Notes under the pieces: generated by a model
What the model saw: only the letters and a program-made list of their open reading frames with translations
Databases searched by the model: none
What the model was told of the DNA's origin: nothing
Shown: positions 35,845 to 46,593 of the stretch, in pieces
Numbering within the stretch: the first letter of the stretch is position 1
Layout of the letters: each line of letters opens with the position of its first letter
Source: Dehalococcoidales bacterium
Lineage (GTDB): Bacteria; Chloroflexota; Dehalococcoidia; Dehalococcoidales; Fen-1064
Assembly: GCA_016783135.1 (NCBI GenBank)
Contig: JADHXC010000005.1
Span: 1-64,000 of the forward strand
Length of the DNA stretch: 64,000 nucleotides
Reading direction: 5' to 3'
Translations under genes and position numbers: made by a program

Positions 35845-36630
35845 TTGGCGGAGACCGTCACAATAAAAGAACTACTTGAGGCTGGGGCCCATTTCGGGCA
35901 TCCGACCAGTCGCTGGCATCCTCGCATGAAGCAGTATATCTTCACCAAGCGTGATGGCATTCACATCATTGACCTGGAACGAACTGCCAGTATGCTTGAG
36001 AAGGCCTGTGAGTTTATCAAGCAGGTAGCCGCCGAAGGCGGTGACGTTATGTTTGTGGGCACCAAGAAGCAAGCCCATGATGCCACCGAAGAAGAAGCCC
36101 AGCGATGCGGGATGTTCTTCGTTAACCAGCGCTGGATAGGGGGAACCCTGACCAACTTCGCCACCATCCAGTCACGCATTGACTATCTGGTGCGCCTGGA
36201 AGACCAGCAGGCCCGGGGAGGCTTCAGTCGACTCCCCAAGAAAGAGGTCCTCAAGATTGAAGAAAAGATAGCCCGCCTCAACCGGCAGATGGGGGGCTTC
36301 AAAGAGATGACCCGCCTGCCCGCGGCGCTGTTCATCATTGACACCACGAAGGAGGGCATCGCCATCGCTGAAGCCAAACGCGTCGGAATACCGATAGTTG
36401 CTGTTGTAGACAGCAATTCCAACCCTGTCGATATCGACTACCCCATTCCCGCCAACGATGACGCTATCAGGGCCATCAGGCTGGTATGCAGCAAGATTGC
36501 CAACTCCATACTGGAAGGCAAGGCCTCGATGGCGATGGAAGTCACCGAGGAAGGAGAAGGGGTAGACCTGGAAGAACCAGAGCAAGTTCCGGACGGTGAA
36601 CCGCTGGTGTTTACCCCCGATGACGAATAA
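35845..36630 (+). CDS. rpsB: 30S ribosomal protein S2
   Basis: A 261-residue uS2. It starts '[28 protein letters not shown]' and has '[13 protein letters not shown]' and '[29 protein letters not shown]'. The start is TTG with GGGGG upstream. The C-terminal 30 residues are acidic. It is first in the rpsB-tsf-pyrH-frr run. Confidence 0.97.
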   Translation: MAETVTIKELLEAGAHFGHPTSRWHPRMKQYIFTKRDGIHIIDLERTASMLEKACEFIKQVAAEGGDVMFVGTKKQAHDATEEEAQRCGMFFVNQRWIGGTLTNFATIQSRIDYLVRLEDQQARGGFSRLPKKEVLKIEEKIARLNRQMGGFKEMTRLPAALFIIDTTKEGIAIAEAKRVGIPIVAVVDSNSNPVDIDYPIPANDDAIRAIRLVCSKIANSILEGKASMAMEVTEEGEGVDLEEPEQVPDGEPLVFTPDDE

Positions 36631-36634
36631 CAAC

Positions 36635-37192
36635 ATGAGCATTTCCACGGAGAAAATCAAGGAACTCAGAGACCAGACAGGTGCTGGCATAATGGACTGC
36701 CGGAATGCGCTCTTCAAAACAGAAGGAGACATGGAAAAGGCAACCGAGATTCTGAAAGAGCAGAGTCTGGTCCGGGTAGACAAGAAGAGCCAGCGTGAGA
36801 CCTCGCAGGGACTGGTTGAGACCTACGTACATACCGGCGGACGCATCGGAGCGATGGTTGAGCTGAACTGCGAGACTGACTTCGTCGCCCGCACCCCGGA
36901 GTTCCAGGAATTAGCGCACAACCTGGCAATGCAGGTTGCCGCCCAGGAACCCCTGTGCATCACTGAGGAACAGATGCCTGAAGATGCCGATACGGAGCCG
37001 GAAATAGCCTGTCTGCTGCTCCAGGCCTTCATCAAGGACCCTGAGAAGACCATCCAGGACCTTATCACCGAGACCGCGGCCAGGGTTGGTGAGAACGTCA
37101 GAGTAAGCAGATTTGCCAGGTTTGAACTGGGGCAGGGAGAGTGCCGCGTGGCCGAACTGAGTGCAGACGTTGCTGCCGGTGCGGACTCCTGA
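36635..37192 (+). CDS. tsf: Elongation factor Ts
   Basis: A 185-residue EF-Ts, the guanine-nucleotide exchange factor of EF-Tu. The UBA-like N-terminus 'STEKIKELRDQTGAGIMDCRNAL' and the core 'ELNCETDFVARTPEF' are clear. It is the short single-core form, lacking the second coiled-coil half of E. coli EF-Ts. The track start overlaps rpsB; I use the ATG at 36635, four bases after the rpsB stop, although MTNNN at 36620 is possible. No ribosome site is visible, so translation is probably coupled to rpsB. Confidence 0.93.
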   Translation: MSISTEKIKELRDQTGAGIMDCRNALFKTEGDMEKATEILKEQSLVRVDKKSQRETSQGLVETYVHTGGRIGAMVELNCETDFVARTPEFQELAHNLAMQVAAQEPLCITEEQMPEDADTEPEIACLLLQAFIKDPEKTIQDLITETAARVGENVRVSRFARFELGQGECRVAELSADVAAGADS

Positions 37193-37252
37193 CCATAACG
37201 AAATAGGACCCAATTAAGCCTTATCAGGCTTAATCAGGTGTGAATAAGGCAA

Positions 37253-38005
37253 ATGGCTGCTCACGAGCAAATCGTTACTCCTAAGTATCGGCGCATCGTC
37301 CTCAAACTCAGTGGTGAGGCCTTTAGCGGCGGAGCCGATTTTGGTATCGACCCCACGTTCTCAATCAGGGTAGCCAGGCAGATTAAGCGGGTCAGCGAGA
37401 TGGGGGTGGAAGTAGCCGTCGTCGTGGGTGGTGGCAATATCTGGCGGGGCGCCCAGGCGGAGCAGCACGGAATGGACCGGGCCACCGCAGACTATGCCGG
37501 AATGCTGGCCACAGTAATCAACGCCCTCTCCCTTCAGGATGCCCTGGAAAGGGAAGGTGTGAGCACCAGGACCCAGTCTGCACTGAATATCCAGCAGGTA
37601 GCCGAACCCTACATCAGGCGAAGGGCTATCCGTCACCTGGAAAAAGGCAGGGTGGTTATCTTTGCAGCGGGAACGGGCAACCCATTCATGACCACGGATA
37701 CCGCCGCCGCCCTGCGGGCGATAGAGATTGGGGCAGGGGCACTGTTGATGACCAAGAACAATGTTGATGGTATCTACAGTGCTGACCCCCGCAAAGACCC
37801 CAAAGCCAGGAAGTTCGATTCCATTACCTACCTCGATGCCATCAATATGCGGCTGGAGGTAATGGACGCTACCGCACTGTCCCTCTGCCTGGAAAACAAA
37901 CTGCCGATAATCGTCTTTGATTTCCTGGCAGACCGGAGTATAGAACGTGCCGTGATGGGCGAGCCAATCGGCACCATGGTGTCCAGCAGGAAGAGCGATG
38001 AGTGA
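37253..38005 (+). CDS. pyrH: UMP kinase
   Basis: A 250-residue amino-acid-kinase-fold enzyme that makes UDP from UMP. Motifs: '[15 protein letters not shown]', '[15 protein letters not shown]', '[20 protein letters not shown]' and '[16 protein letters not shown]'. A small AAGCCT-TATC-AGGCTT hairpin lies in the gap after tsf. It overlaps frr by eight bases. Confidence 0.97.
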   Translation: MAAHEQIVTPKYRRIVLKLSGEAFSGGADFGIDPTFSIRVARQIKRVSEMGVEVAVVVGGGNIWRGAQAEQHGMDRATADYAGMLATVINALSLQDALEREGVSTRTQSALNIQQVAEPYIRRRAIRHLEKGRVVIFAAGTGNPFMTTDTAAALRAIEIGAGALLMTKNNVDGIYSADPRKDPKARKFDSITYLDAINMRLEVMDATALSLCLENKLPIIVFDFLADRSIERAVMGEPIGTMVSSRKSDE

Positions 38006-38555
38006 GGCTATTCTGTTAAACATCGAACAGAAGATGCGGAAATCGCTGGAGGCCCTGCAGAAGGAACTGGCCGGTATCCGCACCGGGCGTGCCTCACCGG
38101 CATTGATAGAAAACGTTAGAGTGGAGTATGCCGGTGCCATTATGCCTCTCAACCAGGTCGCCAGCATCTCCACACAAGGGGCAAATCTGTTAATAATCCA
38201 GCCGTGGGACAGGGCAAGCGTCAGCAGCATCGAGAAGGCCATCCTGGCATCTGACCTGGGACTAAACCCGGCCAGTGATGGCCGCGTCATACGAGTGAAT
38301 ATCCCCCCGCTGACTGAAGAGCGTCGACAGGAACTCATCAAGGTCGTCCGGCGCAGGATTGAGCAAGGGAGGGTGGAAATCCGTAATCTGAGGCGCGAGG
38401 CTCTGGACGAACTCAGGACACAGGAGAAGAACAAAGAGCTCTCGCAGGATGAGGATAAGCGCCTCCAGGGACAGCTGCAGAAGCTCACCGATGGTTTCAT
38501 TGCCGAGAGCGAGCGTATCGGTCGTGACAAAGAAGCGGAAGTCCTGGAGGTCTAG
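37998..38555 (+). CDS. frr: Ribosome recycling factor
   Basis: A 185-residue RRF that splits post-termination ribosomes with EF-G. Motifs: '[28 protein letters not shown]', '[16 protein letters not shown]' and '[18 protein letters not shown]'. The start overlaps the pyrH end by eight bases. uppS follows after 33 bases. Confidence 0.97.
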   Translation: MSEAILLNIEQKMRKSLEALQKELAGIRTGRASPALIENVRVEYAGAIMPLNQVASISTQGANLLIIQPWDRASVSSIEKAILASDLGLNPASDGRVIRVNIPPLTEERRQELIKVVRRRIEQGRVEIRNLRREALDELRTQEKNKELSQDEDKRLQGQLQKLTDGFIAESERIGRDKEAEVLEV

Positions 38556-38588
38556 TCTGGCTCTCAGGCATACACAGGGGATGGCAGG

Positions 38589-39311
38589 ATGATGGTTGCG
38601 AAATCGACCCCCAAACAACTGGAACGTCTGCCCAACCATGTAGCCATCGTACCGGATGGTAACGGCCGATGGGCAGAAAAACGTGGCTGGCCCAGGCTTG
38701 AGGGCCACCGGGCCGGGGCGGAAAACATGCACCGCATGGTGCAGTACCTCAATAAGTACCCGATAAACTACGTCACCCTCTACGGGTTCTCCACCGAGAA
38801 CTGGAACCGTCCCGAATCTGAGATTAAGGGCCTGTTCCAGATTCTGACAGCATTTATAGACCGGTATCTTGATGAAATCCATGGGAAGGGTATCAGGCTG
38901 CGCCATATTGGCCGACTTCATCAGTTGCCGCAGAGTCTGCGGGAGTCAATAACCAGGGCAATTGCGACCACCAGGGATAACACCAGCATGACGCTCTGCG
39001 TTGCCTTCAACTACGGGGGACGCGCTGAGATTGTCGATGCCATGCAGCGGTTAATAGCCGATGGTGTCAGACCTGAAGACATTACCGAGGAGTCACTCAG
39101 CAAGTATCTCTATGCCGCTGATATACCTGATGTCGACCTCTTGATTCGTACCGGCGACGAAACCAGGCTGAGTAATTTCCTGCTGTGGCAGACAGCCTAC
39201 AGCGAGTACCACTTCACCAGGGTCCTCTGGCCGGACTTCCGCAAACGTGACCTGGACAGAGCCCTCCTGTCATACAGCCGAAGGAAAAGGCGGTTTGGCG
39301 GGCTGGGGTAG
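38589..39311 (+). CDS. uppS: Isoprenyl transferase (undecaprenyl diphosphate synthase)
   Basis: A 240-residue cis-prenyl transferase. 'PNHVAIVPDGNGRWAEKRGWPRLEGHRAG' carries the catalytic Asp (in DGNGRW), then 'LYGFSTENWNRP' and 'DLLIRTGDETRLSNFLLWQTAYSEYHF'. It makes the lipid carrier for cell-wall and glycan synthesis. cdsA starts eight bases downstream. Confidence 0.96.
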   Translation: MMVAKSTPKQLERLPNHVAIVPDGNGRWAEKRGWPRLEGHRAGAENMHRMVQYLNKYPINYVTLYGFSTENWNRPESEIKGLFQILTAFIDRYLDEIHGKGIRLRHIGRLHQLPQSLRESITRAIATTRDNTSMTLCVAFNYGGRAEIVDAMQRLIADGVRPEDITEESLSKYLYAADIPDVDLLIRTGDETRLSNFLLWQTAYSEYHFTRVLWPDFRKRDLDRALLSYSRRKRRFGGLG

Positions 39312-39319
39312 TAGCCGGC

Positions 39320-40155
39320 ATGCTTAAGAAGAGGGTTATCACCACTCTGGTCATCATCCCCCTGCCTGTTGCGGCTATCTGGTTTGGCGAACCCTGGTTT
39401 ACGGCCCTGATGGCTGTGGTGGCAGTGCTTGGCGTCATGGAGTTCTATCGACTGGCCGTCGCCTCCAGGGCATCGCCACTTGCCTGCATTGGGGTGGTAC
39501 TGACTCTTCTCTTCATCGTCAGTCGGAACCCGAACCTGTTATCGTTTCTGGCACCTCGCTTTGACCCCGGCCTGTTGATACCACTTCTATTGATGCTGGC
39601 AATCGCGCTCCCCATGCTCTGGCTTCTGATACGACCGCGCACCGGCACGGCCTTTGTCAATTGGGCGTGGACGCTCGGTGGAATCCTCTATGTGGGCTGG
39701 CTCCTTAGCCACCTGGTGTCACTGAGGGGCATGACCGACGGTATGAACTGGGTATTCCTTGTTATTCTGGCCAATGCTGCCTCCGATACCACTGCCTTCT
39801 TCATCGGCAGGTCTTTCGGACGCCACCGCCTGGCACCACGAATCAGCCCCAACAAGACCTGGGAAGGCGCCCTGGCCGGAGTGGTCGGCGCAATGGTGTT
39901 TAGCCTGCTATTTACTGCGCCAAGACTGTTTGCCGCAACCAACCCGCTCTATGTCGAGGGCTTTATCTACTGGCAGGCGCTGAGCCTCGGCCTCCTCGTC
40001 AGCGTGTTCGGACAGCTTGGTGACCTTGCGGAATCGCTGCTCAAGCGTCATGCCGGAGTCAAAGACTCCGGCGGCCTGCTGCCGGGGCACGGGGGTATCC
40101 TGGACCGGATGGACAGCATTATCTTCGCAGGTATCGTGGTATACTACTATGTAGT

Positions 40156-40171
<16 letters not shown>
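39320..40171 (+). CDS. cdsA: Phosphatidate cytidylyltransferase
   Basis: A 283-residue polytopic membrane protein with about eight helices that makes CDP-diacylglycerol. The family signature near the C-terminus, 'SLLKRHAGVKDSGGLLPGHGGILDRMDS', is complete, and 'NAASDTTAFFIGRSFGRHRLAPRISPNKTWEG' precedes it. It overlaps dxr by 16 bases. Confidence 0.96.
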
Positions 40172-41288
<1,117 letters not shown>

Positions 41289-41295
<7 letters not shown>

Positions 41296-42587
41296 CGGTA
41301 CTTTCCTTCCTCGGTGTTATCCTGGTGGTTATCTTTGCCCACGAGCTCGGGCATTTTGTAACCGCCAAGCTGTCCCACGTGAAGGTGGAGGAGGCCGGCC
41401 TCTTCTACCCGCCGCGCCTGTTCGCCTTCAAACGCGGTGAGACAGTATACTCGATAAACGCCCTCCCCCTGGGCGGATTCGTCAAGATGTCCGGCGAGGA
41501 GGACCCCGATGCACCCGGCAGCCTGGCGAACAAGAGTATCCCCACCCGGCTGCTCGTCCTCGGCGCCGGCTCGATTATGAACTTCCTGCTGCCTATCCTG
41601 CTCCTCTCGATTGCCTTTATGGTCCCCCATGATACCGTTATCAGCGACGTCGAGGTAATGGACGTGGCACCGGACTCTCCGGCAGCCCTTGCCGGGATAG
41701 AACCCGGGGATATCATCCTGAACATTAACGGCAAAGTCGTAAACAATTCCGGCGACCTCCAGCGCTACCTGTACCGCTACCTGGGTAGCACCATCCCGGT
41801 CTCCATCCGGCATACCGACCTGTCCACAGAGGAGGTGCGCTTGACCCCCAGCTGGAAACCTCCGGAGGGGCAAGACCCCATCGGCGTGACCACAGTCCAG
41901 TGGGTGGCAATTAGAGAGATAGCGCCAGACTCCCCGGCCGCCGGGGCAGGCATCAGACCGGGAGACGTTATCCTGAGCATAGACGGAGAAGAAGTGCATA
42001 GCGTCGACGACCTGGGGAGCTACCTTGACCGGCACCTGGACACCGAAGTAGCTGTCCTCATCCGGCGCACTGACTTGACCACGGAAGAGGTCCACCTTAT
42101 ACCCCGGTCGGACCCACCCGCAGAGGAGGGGGCTATGGGTGTTGCCGTATACACCTCTTCCGGGCCGGTCACGCGGCAACGGCTTTCGTTCTGGCAGGCG
42201 ATACCGAAGGGTTTCGGCCAGAGTATAGAAATCTTCGTCCTGTTCAAGAACGGCGTTGTCGGTATTATCAGTGGTGCTTTGCCATTCGACCTGAGAGGGC
42301 CGGTGGGCATCGCGCAGATGACCGGAGAGGTAGCCAGGGCGGGGATAGGTCCCCTGCTGGAGTTTGCCTCCCTTATCAGTATCAACCTGGGTATTATCAA
42401 CCTCTTTCCGCTTCCGGCGCTGGATGGTGGCCGGCTTATCTTTGTCTTCCTGGAGTTTGTCCGCCGGGGCAAGCGCATCTCCCCAAAGAAGGAATGGCAG
42501 ATACACACCATCGGCTTCTTCCTGCTGATAGCGGTCTTCCTGGCGGTTACCGTCCAGGATATATTCAGAATCATTGGCGGCGGGTAG
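41289..42587 (+). CDS. rseP: Site-2 protease RseP with two PDZ domains
   Basis: A 432-residue intramembrane metalloprotease. The zinc site is 'FAHELGHFVTAK' in the first helix; the third ligand is in 'NLFPLPALDGGRL'. Two PDZ domains lie in tandem ('DVAPDSPAALAGIEPGDIILNINGK' and 'EIAPDSPAAGAGIRPGDVILSIDGE'), each followed by a similar 'RHTDLSTEEV' or 'RRTDLTTEEV' strand, so the duplication looks recent. It cleaves membrane-bound anti-sigma factors or signal-peptide remnants; its target here is unknown. It ends the rpsB-rseP run. Confidence 0.95.
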
Positions 42588-42699
42588 AATACCGTAGTCC
42601 GCATACGCTTTATCAGGCTCCCCCTTTTATTTTATACTCTGCTAACAGGACGTCGGGAAAACCCTATTAAAAATTATAGATAAAGGTTAGGTGAGATAA

Positions 42700-43128
42700 G
42701 TGAATATTAAAATACCGAGACGAATCTTCAACCACATAGAGACTATTATCAAACAAAGAGCAAATGTAGGGAAGCTAGATAAGCCCATTGTCTTTGCAAT
42801 GTATACTACCGTAGACGACCACAGTGAAATAATTGACTACAAGGAAATACCTACAGTAAAAGTCACTGGTGACTATCCTTGTGGAGACTACGATTATAAA
42901 TATCCAGGAATTAGTGAACTAGATTTCTATCCAAAGAAAAGTAGCGGCAGGTGGTTTAGCGGAACATTGGTCTTTGGCGATGGTACTGAACTCGATGAAT
43001 CTGATAAAAAATGGATGCTTCGTGACGAAATGTACTTCAGAATTAAGGTCTATAAAGGCGGTAATGGTAAGCTACAATGGAAAGCGTATTACCTTGATTA
43101 TCCAGAGGTATCATTATTATTATCATGA
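42700..43128 (+). CDS. AT-rich orphan gene, unknown function
   Basis: A 142-residue soluble protein rich in Lys, Asp and Tyr, with a GTG start and AGGTGAG upstream. Segments include 'DKPIVFAMYTTVDDHSEIIDY' and 'GRWFSGTLVFGDGTELDE'. Its base composition and codon choice (AAA, TAT, AAT, TTA-type codons) are clearly more AT-rich than all neighbours, and it sits between the rseP operon and a MITE copy, so recent transfer is likely. There is no JAB/MPN metal motif, nuclease motif or membrane segment. No family recognised. Confidence 0.65.
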   Translation: MNIKIPRRIFNHIETIIKQRANVGKLDKPIVFAMYTTVDDHSEIIDYKEIPTVKVTGDYPCGDYDYKYPGISELDFYPKKSSGRWFSGTLVFGDGTELDESDKKWMLRDEMYFRIKVYKGGNGKLQWKAYYLDYPEVSLLLS

Positions 43129-43215
43129 ATTAAATAACTGGCATTTCTGCACTTCGGCACAATACTAACCGCTTCCTCCACGCTCGGACATTCGTACGTA
43201 CAAGAAATAAAACAC

Positions 43216-43236
43216 CCCGATGAACTATTTGCAGTA
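43216..43236. repeat. 21-bp direct repeat flanking MITE copy D, left
   Basis: CCCGATGAACTATTTGCAGT(A) matches 43425-43445 at 19 of 21 positions. The two copies bracket MITE copy D. Confidence 0.7.
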
Positions 43237-43266
43237 CGCAGGACTCCTCGGCTGCGGTAGAATGCT

Positions 43267-43424
43267 TAGCAGGATGCTGAAAAAAGGGAGTCCAGAGGGC
43301 AGGCCCCTTCTGAGGGGCACCCCCTCTGGCAGGGGTGTCTGGGCGTCATTCGTACGGAATGACGTTAGCAGAATCCGAAACCGGATTCTGCCGGTGTCTC
43401 CCAGATATAGTATTTCCCCCCCTT
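43267..43424. mobile_element. MITE-like element, copy D (long form, right end lost)
   Basis: It begins TA-GCAGGATGCTGAAAAA at 43267 and continues 'GGGAGTCCAGAGGGC', 'GGCAGGGGTGTCTGGG', then two hairpins (CGTCATTCGTACGGAATGACG and GCAGAATCCG-AAA-CCGGATTCTGC) before resuming with 'GGTGTCTCCCAGATATAG'. The same two hairpins, in the same relative position, are in copy C. The right end is replaced by the second copy of a 21-bp direct repeat. Confidence 0.7.
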
Positions 43425-43445
43425 CCCGATGAGCTGTTTGCAGTA
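43425..43445. repeat. 21-bp direct repeat flanking MITE copy D, right
   Basis: CCCGATGAGCTGTTTGCAGT(A), 19 of 21 positions identical to 43216-43236. Confidence 0.7.
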
Positions 43446-43486
43446 GTGTGACCTGTGGGATTACCTGTTATCTGATTATTACCCCC

Positions 43487-43514
43487 TTGACAAAAAAATT
43501 ATTAGTGCTACTGT
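43487..43514 (+). promoter_or_regulatory. Promoter for the DUF6629 gene
   Basis: A perfect TTGACA at 43487 and TACTGT at 43509 with TGC before it (extended -10), 16 bases apart; the gene starts 40 bases downstream after AGGAGG. Confidence 0.6.
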
Positions 43515-43554
43515 GTTAGGAGGTTTGCCGATTATCTAAAAACAGGAGGCATCT

Positions 43555-44232
43555 ATGTGTTTTTCGGCTGGAGCAAGTTTTGCGGGAAGCATAGTACTAT
43601 CTGCAGTTGGCGTCGCTTCCGTGAGGAAAGTCAGGAAGCCAACGCAGAGGCTTTTTGCGGGAATACCGCTCCTTTTTGGTTTCCAGCAGTTCGCCGAGGG
43701 CGTGCTGTGGTTCACCCTGAGATCGGGCGGACATGACTGGCTTCAGAATGCTGCTACATACATCTTCTTAATAACGGCAATGGTTATCTGGCCCGTGATG
43801 ATACCATTATCCATGTGGTTTATGGAGGAGGTAAAAGAGAGAAAGAATATCCTGGCCGGCTTAATAGTGATAGGAGGCATACTGTCACTATTTTATGCTT
43901 TCTGTTTCATCTCTTATAATGTCACTCCGCAGATAAGCGGCTTCCATATACGGTACGTTGATGACTTTCCTAGGACCCTTGTGACTATTGCTTCCTTCTT
44001 CTACCCGGCTTCAACTGTTGCACCTCTTTTTGTCTCGTCTGTCAGGCGGATGTGGCTGTTTGGCATTCTGATCACGGTATCATACCTTGTCACGGGAATA
44101 TTCTTTGCACAATATCTGACATCTGTCTGGTGCTTCTTTGCGGCGCTTATAAGTATGGCGATTTATTGGATACTAAGTGAATCTCAGGCTACAGTGCCTT
44201 CTGAAGCCTTAGTGGAGGGAAGGGGCTCATAG
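43555..44232 (+). CDS. DUF6629 family membrane protein
   Basis: A 225-residue polytopic membrane protein with about seven hydrophobic helices. Its start, 'MCFSAGASFAGSIVLSAVGVASVRKV', and 'FAGIPLLFGFQQFAEGVLWFTL' match the DUF6629 pattern (MCFSATASF...) as I remember it. Function is unknown. AGGAGG precedes the ATG. It lies alone in the accessory patch after MITE copy D. Confidence 0.75.
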   Translation: MCFSAGASFAGSIVLSAVGVASVRKVRKPTQRLFAGIPLLFGFQQFAEGVLWFTLRSGGHDWLQNAATYIFLITAMVIWPVMIPLSMWFMEEVKERKNILAGLIVIGGILSLFYAFCFISYNVTPQISGFHIRYVDDFPRTLVTIASFFYPASTVAPLFVSSVRRMWLFGILITVSYLVTGIFFAQYLTSVWCFFAALISMAIYWILSESQATVPSEALVEGRGS

Positions 44233-44620
44233 CTCGTAGTGTATAATTCATTGTCAATAGTTCCTACCAGGGCAAAATGCTTACATACTCTTTTTCGACG
44301 GAAGAATTATAGTTCAAGACAAGCAGACATCCCAATGTTTGTCCAGTGGTGATGCCGTAGCCCGCCGGCTTCCGCTATCTGAGACCCCGCGCTATGACCC
44401 TGCATTCCCCATATCACACTGATGAAAACCGGACGCCCCCGGACAGAAAGACAGGACGGCCCCACCCCCTGCGCCAACCAGTAGATGTGTGCATTTACAT
44501 AACGTTGGAAACAATTCCCACGCCTGCGTAGCCTCGAATTGTTTCTCGTTTTCAGCGTTATGGAGGAACTCCGGGAACCTTACAGTAACAGGGTACTTTA
44601 AGTATTGCACCCCGCACAAT
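44233..44620. other. Gene-free region with a large interrupted inverted repeat
   Basis: No supported ORF is present. At 44499-44562, CATAACG and GAAACAATTC on the left are matched by GAATTGTTTC and CGTTATG on the right, a two-step inverted repeat around a 17-base centre with small asymmetric loops. The 10-bp inner and 7-bp outer arms are perfect. It may be a degenerate mobile-element remnant, a structured RNA or a binding site. Confidence 0.55.
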
Positions 44621-44648
44621 TTGTATTTGGTATTGCTGATGATATAAT
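44621..44648 (+). promoter_or_regulatory. Promoter for archease-rtcB
   Basis: TTGTAT at 44621 and a perfect TATAAT at 44643, 16 bases apart, 31 bases before the archease ATG. Confidence 0.6.
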
Positions 44649-44679
44649 TCATGTAGAGTGGCCGTGCGGGTGGTGGCAG

Positions 44680-45096
44680 ATGGTGAAGGACTTCGAGCTC
44701 ATGGAACATACCGCCGATGTGGGCATTGTGGCCTACGGTGCCAGCATTGCTGAGGCGTTTGTCAATGCCGGCCGGGCCCTCTTCAGCCTGATTACCGAAC
44801 CGGACGGTATTAGCGAGACGGAGTACCGCGATATCGAGGTGACCACGCCTGACCGGGAAAGCCTGCTCGTAGCGTGGCTGAATGAGCTCATCTTCCTGTT
44901 CGATGCTGAGGGCATGCTCTTCAAGCGGTTCGACATCACCGACCTCAGCACTACCCGACTCAAAGCCAGAGCCTATGGCGAGGTCGCTGACAACTCCCGT
45001 CACATACTGAAGGTGGGGGTCAAGGCTGCCACCTACCACATGCTCGAGGTCGACAGCAGCAACGGCAGCCGGGTGCGGGTATTGTTTGACATTTAG
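44680..45096 (+). CDS. Archease
   Basis: A 138-residue archease, the chaperone that activates RtcB RNA ligase for multiple turnover. It has 'MEHTADVGIVAYGASIAEAFVNAGRALFSLI' and 'LLVAWLNELIFLFD', with the metal-site Asp/His in 'EHTADVG'. I start at ATG 44680 (MVKDFELMEHTADVG); the track ORF extends 25 codons further through the promoter. rtcB follows 20 bases downstream. Confidence 0.93.
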   Translation: MVKDFELMEHTADVGIVAYGASIAEAFVNAGRALFSLITEPDGISETEYRDIEVTTPDRESLLVAWLNELIFLFDAEGMLFKRFDITDLSTTRLKARAYGEVADNSRHILKVGVKAATYHMLEVDSSNGSRVRVLFDI

Positions 45097-45116
45097 CCGG
45101 GCACACGGAGGTGAAG

Positions 45117-46571
45117 ATGACGTGGCGAGAAACACTGGACCGGCTTGACGACTACTGCTGGGAGATACCCACAAGCTACAAAGAGGGCATGAGAGTGTCC
45201 GGCCGGGTCTTTGCCAGCGAGGCGATGCTGGAGCATATCCTGCAGGAACAGGTCTTCCAGCAGGTGGCCAACGTGGCCTTCCTCCCCGGTATCGTCGGGC
45301 ATTCTCTGGCCATGCCGGACGTCCACTGGGGTTACGGCTTTCCCATCGGTGGGGTGGCGGCTACCAGGGTATCCGACGGCGTCGTGTCACCGGGAGGGGT
45401 GGGGTTTGACATCAACTGCGGCGTCAGGCTCCTGACAACGAGTCTTACCGCGGAAGAGGTAATCCCAAAGATAGAGCCGTTGACTGCCGAGCTCTATGCC
45501 AACGTGCCTTCCGGATTGGGCTCGAAGGGCAGACTGCGGGTAAGCGAGAAGGAGCTGGACGAGGTCATGGTCAAGGGCAGCCTCTGGGCAGTGGGAAAGG
45601 GCTATGGTGAGCCGGCGGACATCGACGCCACCGAGGAGTCCGGCTGCATCAGGGGGGCTAATCCGGAGAAGGTCAGCAACAAGGCCAAACAGCGCGGGAT
45701 ACCGCAACTGGGGACTCTGGGCTCAGGCAATCATTTCCTCGAGGTGGAGCGGGTGAGCGAGATATATGACCGCGATGCCGCCCGGGCGATGGGTATCGAG
45801 GAGGTGGGCCAGGTGGTTGTCATGGTGCACTGCGGTTCCCGGGGTCTGGGACACCAGGTCTGCACGGACTACGTCGCCACGCTGGGGAACGCGGTGAGGA
45901 AGTATGGTATCAGCCTCCCCGACCGCCAGCTTGCCTGCGCGCCGATTCAGTCGCCGGAGGGGCAGTCCTATCTTGAGGCGATGGCCTGTGCCGCCAACTA
46001 TGCCTGGACGAACCGGCAGTGCATCGCGCACTGGGTCAGGGAGTCCTTGGTCAAGGTCTTCGGCAAGAGCCGCCGGGAACTGGGACTGGAACAGGTCTAC
46101 GACCTGGCTCATAATATCGCCAAGATAGAAGAGCACACCGTGGATGGGGAGAAACTCACCGTCTGCGTCCATCGCAAGGGTGCTACGCGCGCCTTCCCGC
46201 CCGGACACCCGGATGTTCCTCAGGCTTACCGGGAGATAGGACAACCGGTACTGATTCCCGGTGACATGGGCCGCGGCTCTTACATTGCCGTAGGTACCGA
46301 GACCGCCATGAAGACGACGTTTGGCTCTACCTGTCACGGCGCGGGCAGGGCACAGAGTCGGTCGGCGGCCAAGCGGAATTTACGGGGTGCCGATGTCGCC
46401 AGGTCACTGGCGGCCAGGGGAATAACAGTCAGGGCAGGAAGCATGGGCGGCCTGGCCGAGGAGGCCCCCGAGGCCTACAAAGACGTGGACGAAGTGGTTG
46501 ACGTGACCCAGAGGGCGGGCATTTCCCGCAAGATAGTGCGGACAATACCGATAGGCGTCATCAAAGGCTAG
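45117..46571 (+). CDS. rtcB: RNA-splicing ligase RtcB
   Basis: A 484-residue RtcB that joins 2',3'-cyclic phosphate or 3'-phosphate RNA ends to 5'-OH ends with GTP and Mn2+. Motifs: 'GGVGFDINCGVRLL' (metal Cys), 'LGTLGSGNHFLEVE', 'MVHCGSRGLGHQV', 'TFGSTCHGAGRAQSR' and 'ITVRAGSMGGLAEEAPEAYKDV'. The ATG at 45117 is five bases after GGAGG, better than the GTG at 45111. With archease upstream it forms the standard RNA-repair or tRNA-repair module. Confidence 0.96.
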   Translation: MTWRETLDRLDDYCWEIPTSYKEGMRVSGRVFASEAMLEHILQEQVFQQVANVAFLPGIVGHSLAMPDVHWGYGFPIGGVAATRVSDGVVSPGGVGFDINCGVRLLTTSLTAEEVIPKIEPLTAELYANVPSGLGSKGRLRVSEKELDEVMVKGSLWAVGKGYGEPADIDATEESGCIRGANPEKVSNKAKQRGIPQLGTLGSGNHFLEVERVSEIYDRDAARAMGIEEVGQVVVMVHCGSRGLGHQVCTDYVATLGNAVRKYGISLPDRQLACAPIQSPEGQSYLEAMACAANYAWTNRQCIAHWVRESLVKVFGKSRRELGLEQVYDLAHNIAKIEEHTVDGEKLTVCVHRKGATRAFPPGHPDVPQAYREIGQPVLIPGDMGRGSYIAVGTETAMKTTFGSTCHGAGRAQSRSAAKRNLRGADVARSLAARGITVRAGSMGGLAEEAPEAYKDVDEVVDVTQRAGISRKIVRTIPIGVIKG

Positions 46572-46593
46572 CAACAAAGGAGGTAATAGAGTA

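Noticed and set aside
37361-38530. 389-residue minus-strand ORF
   Set aside because: Antisense to pyrH and frr in a conserved operon.
42700-43128. JAB/MPN-type protease or nuclease identity for the AT-rich orphan
   Set aside because: The HxH...SxxD metal motif and any nuclease catalytic pattern are absent, so I left it unassigned.
44392-45174. 260-residue minus-strand ORF over the archease region
   Set aside because: Its 5' half is antisense to archease and the rtcB start; the rest lies in repeat-like non-coding sequence.
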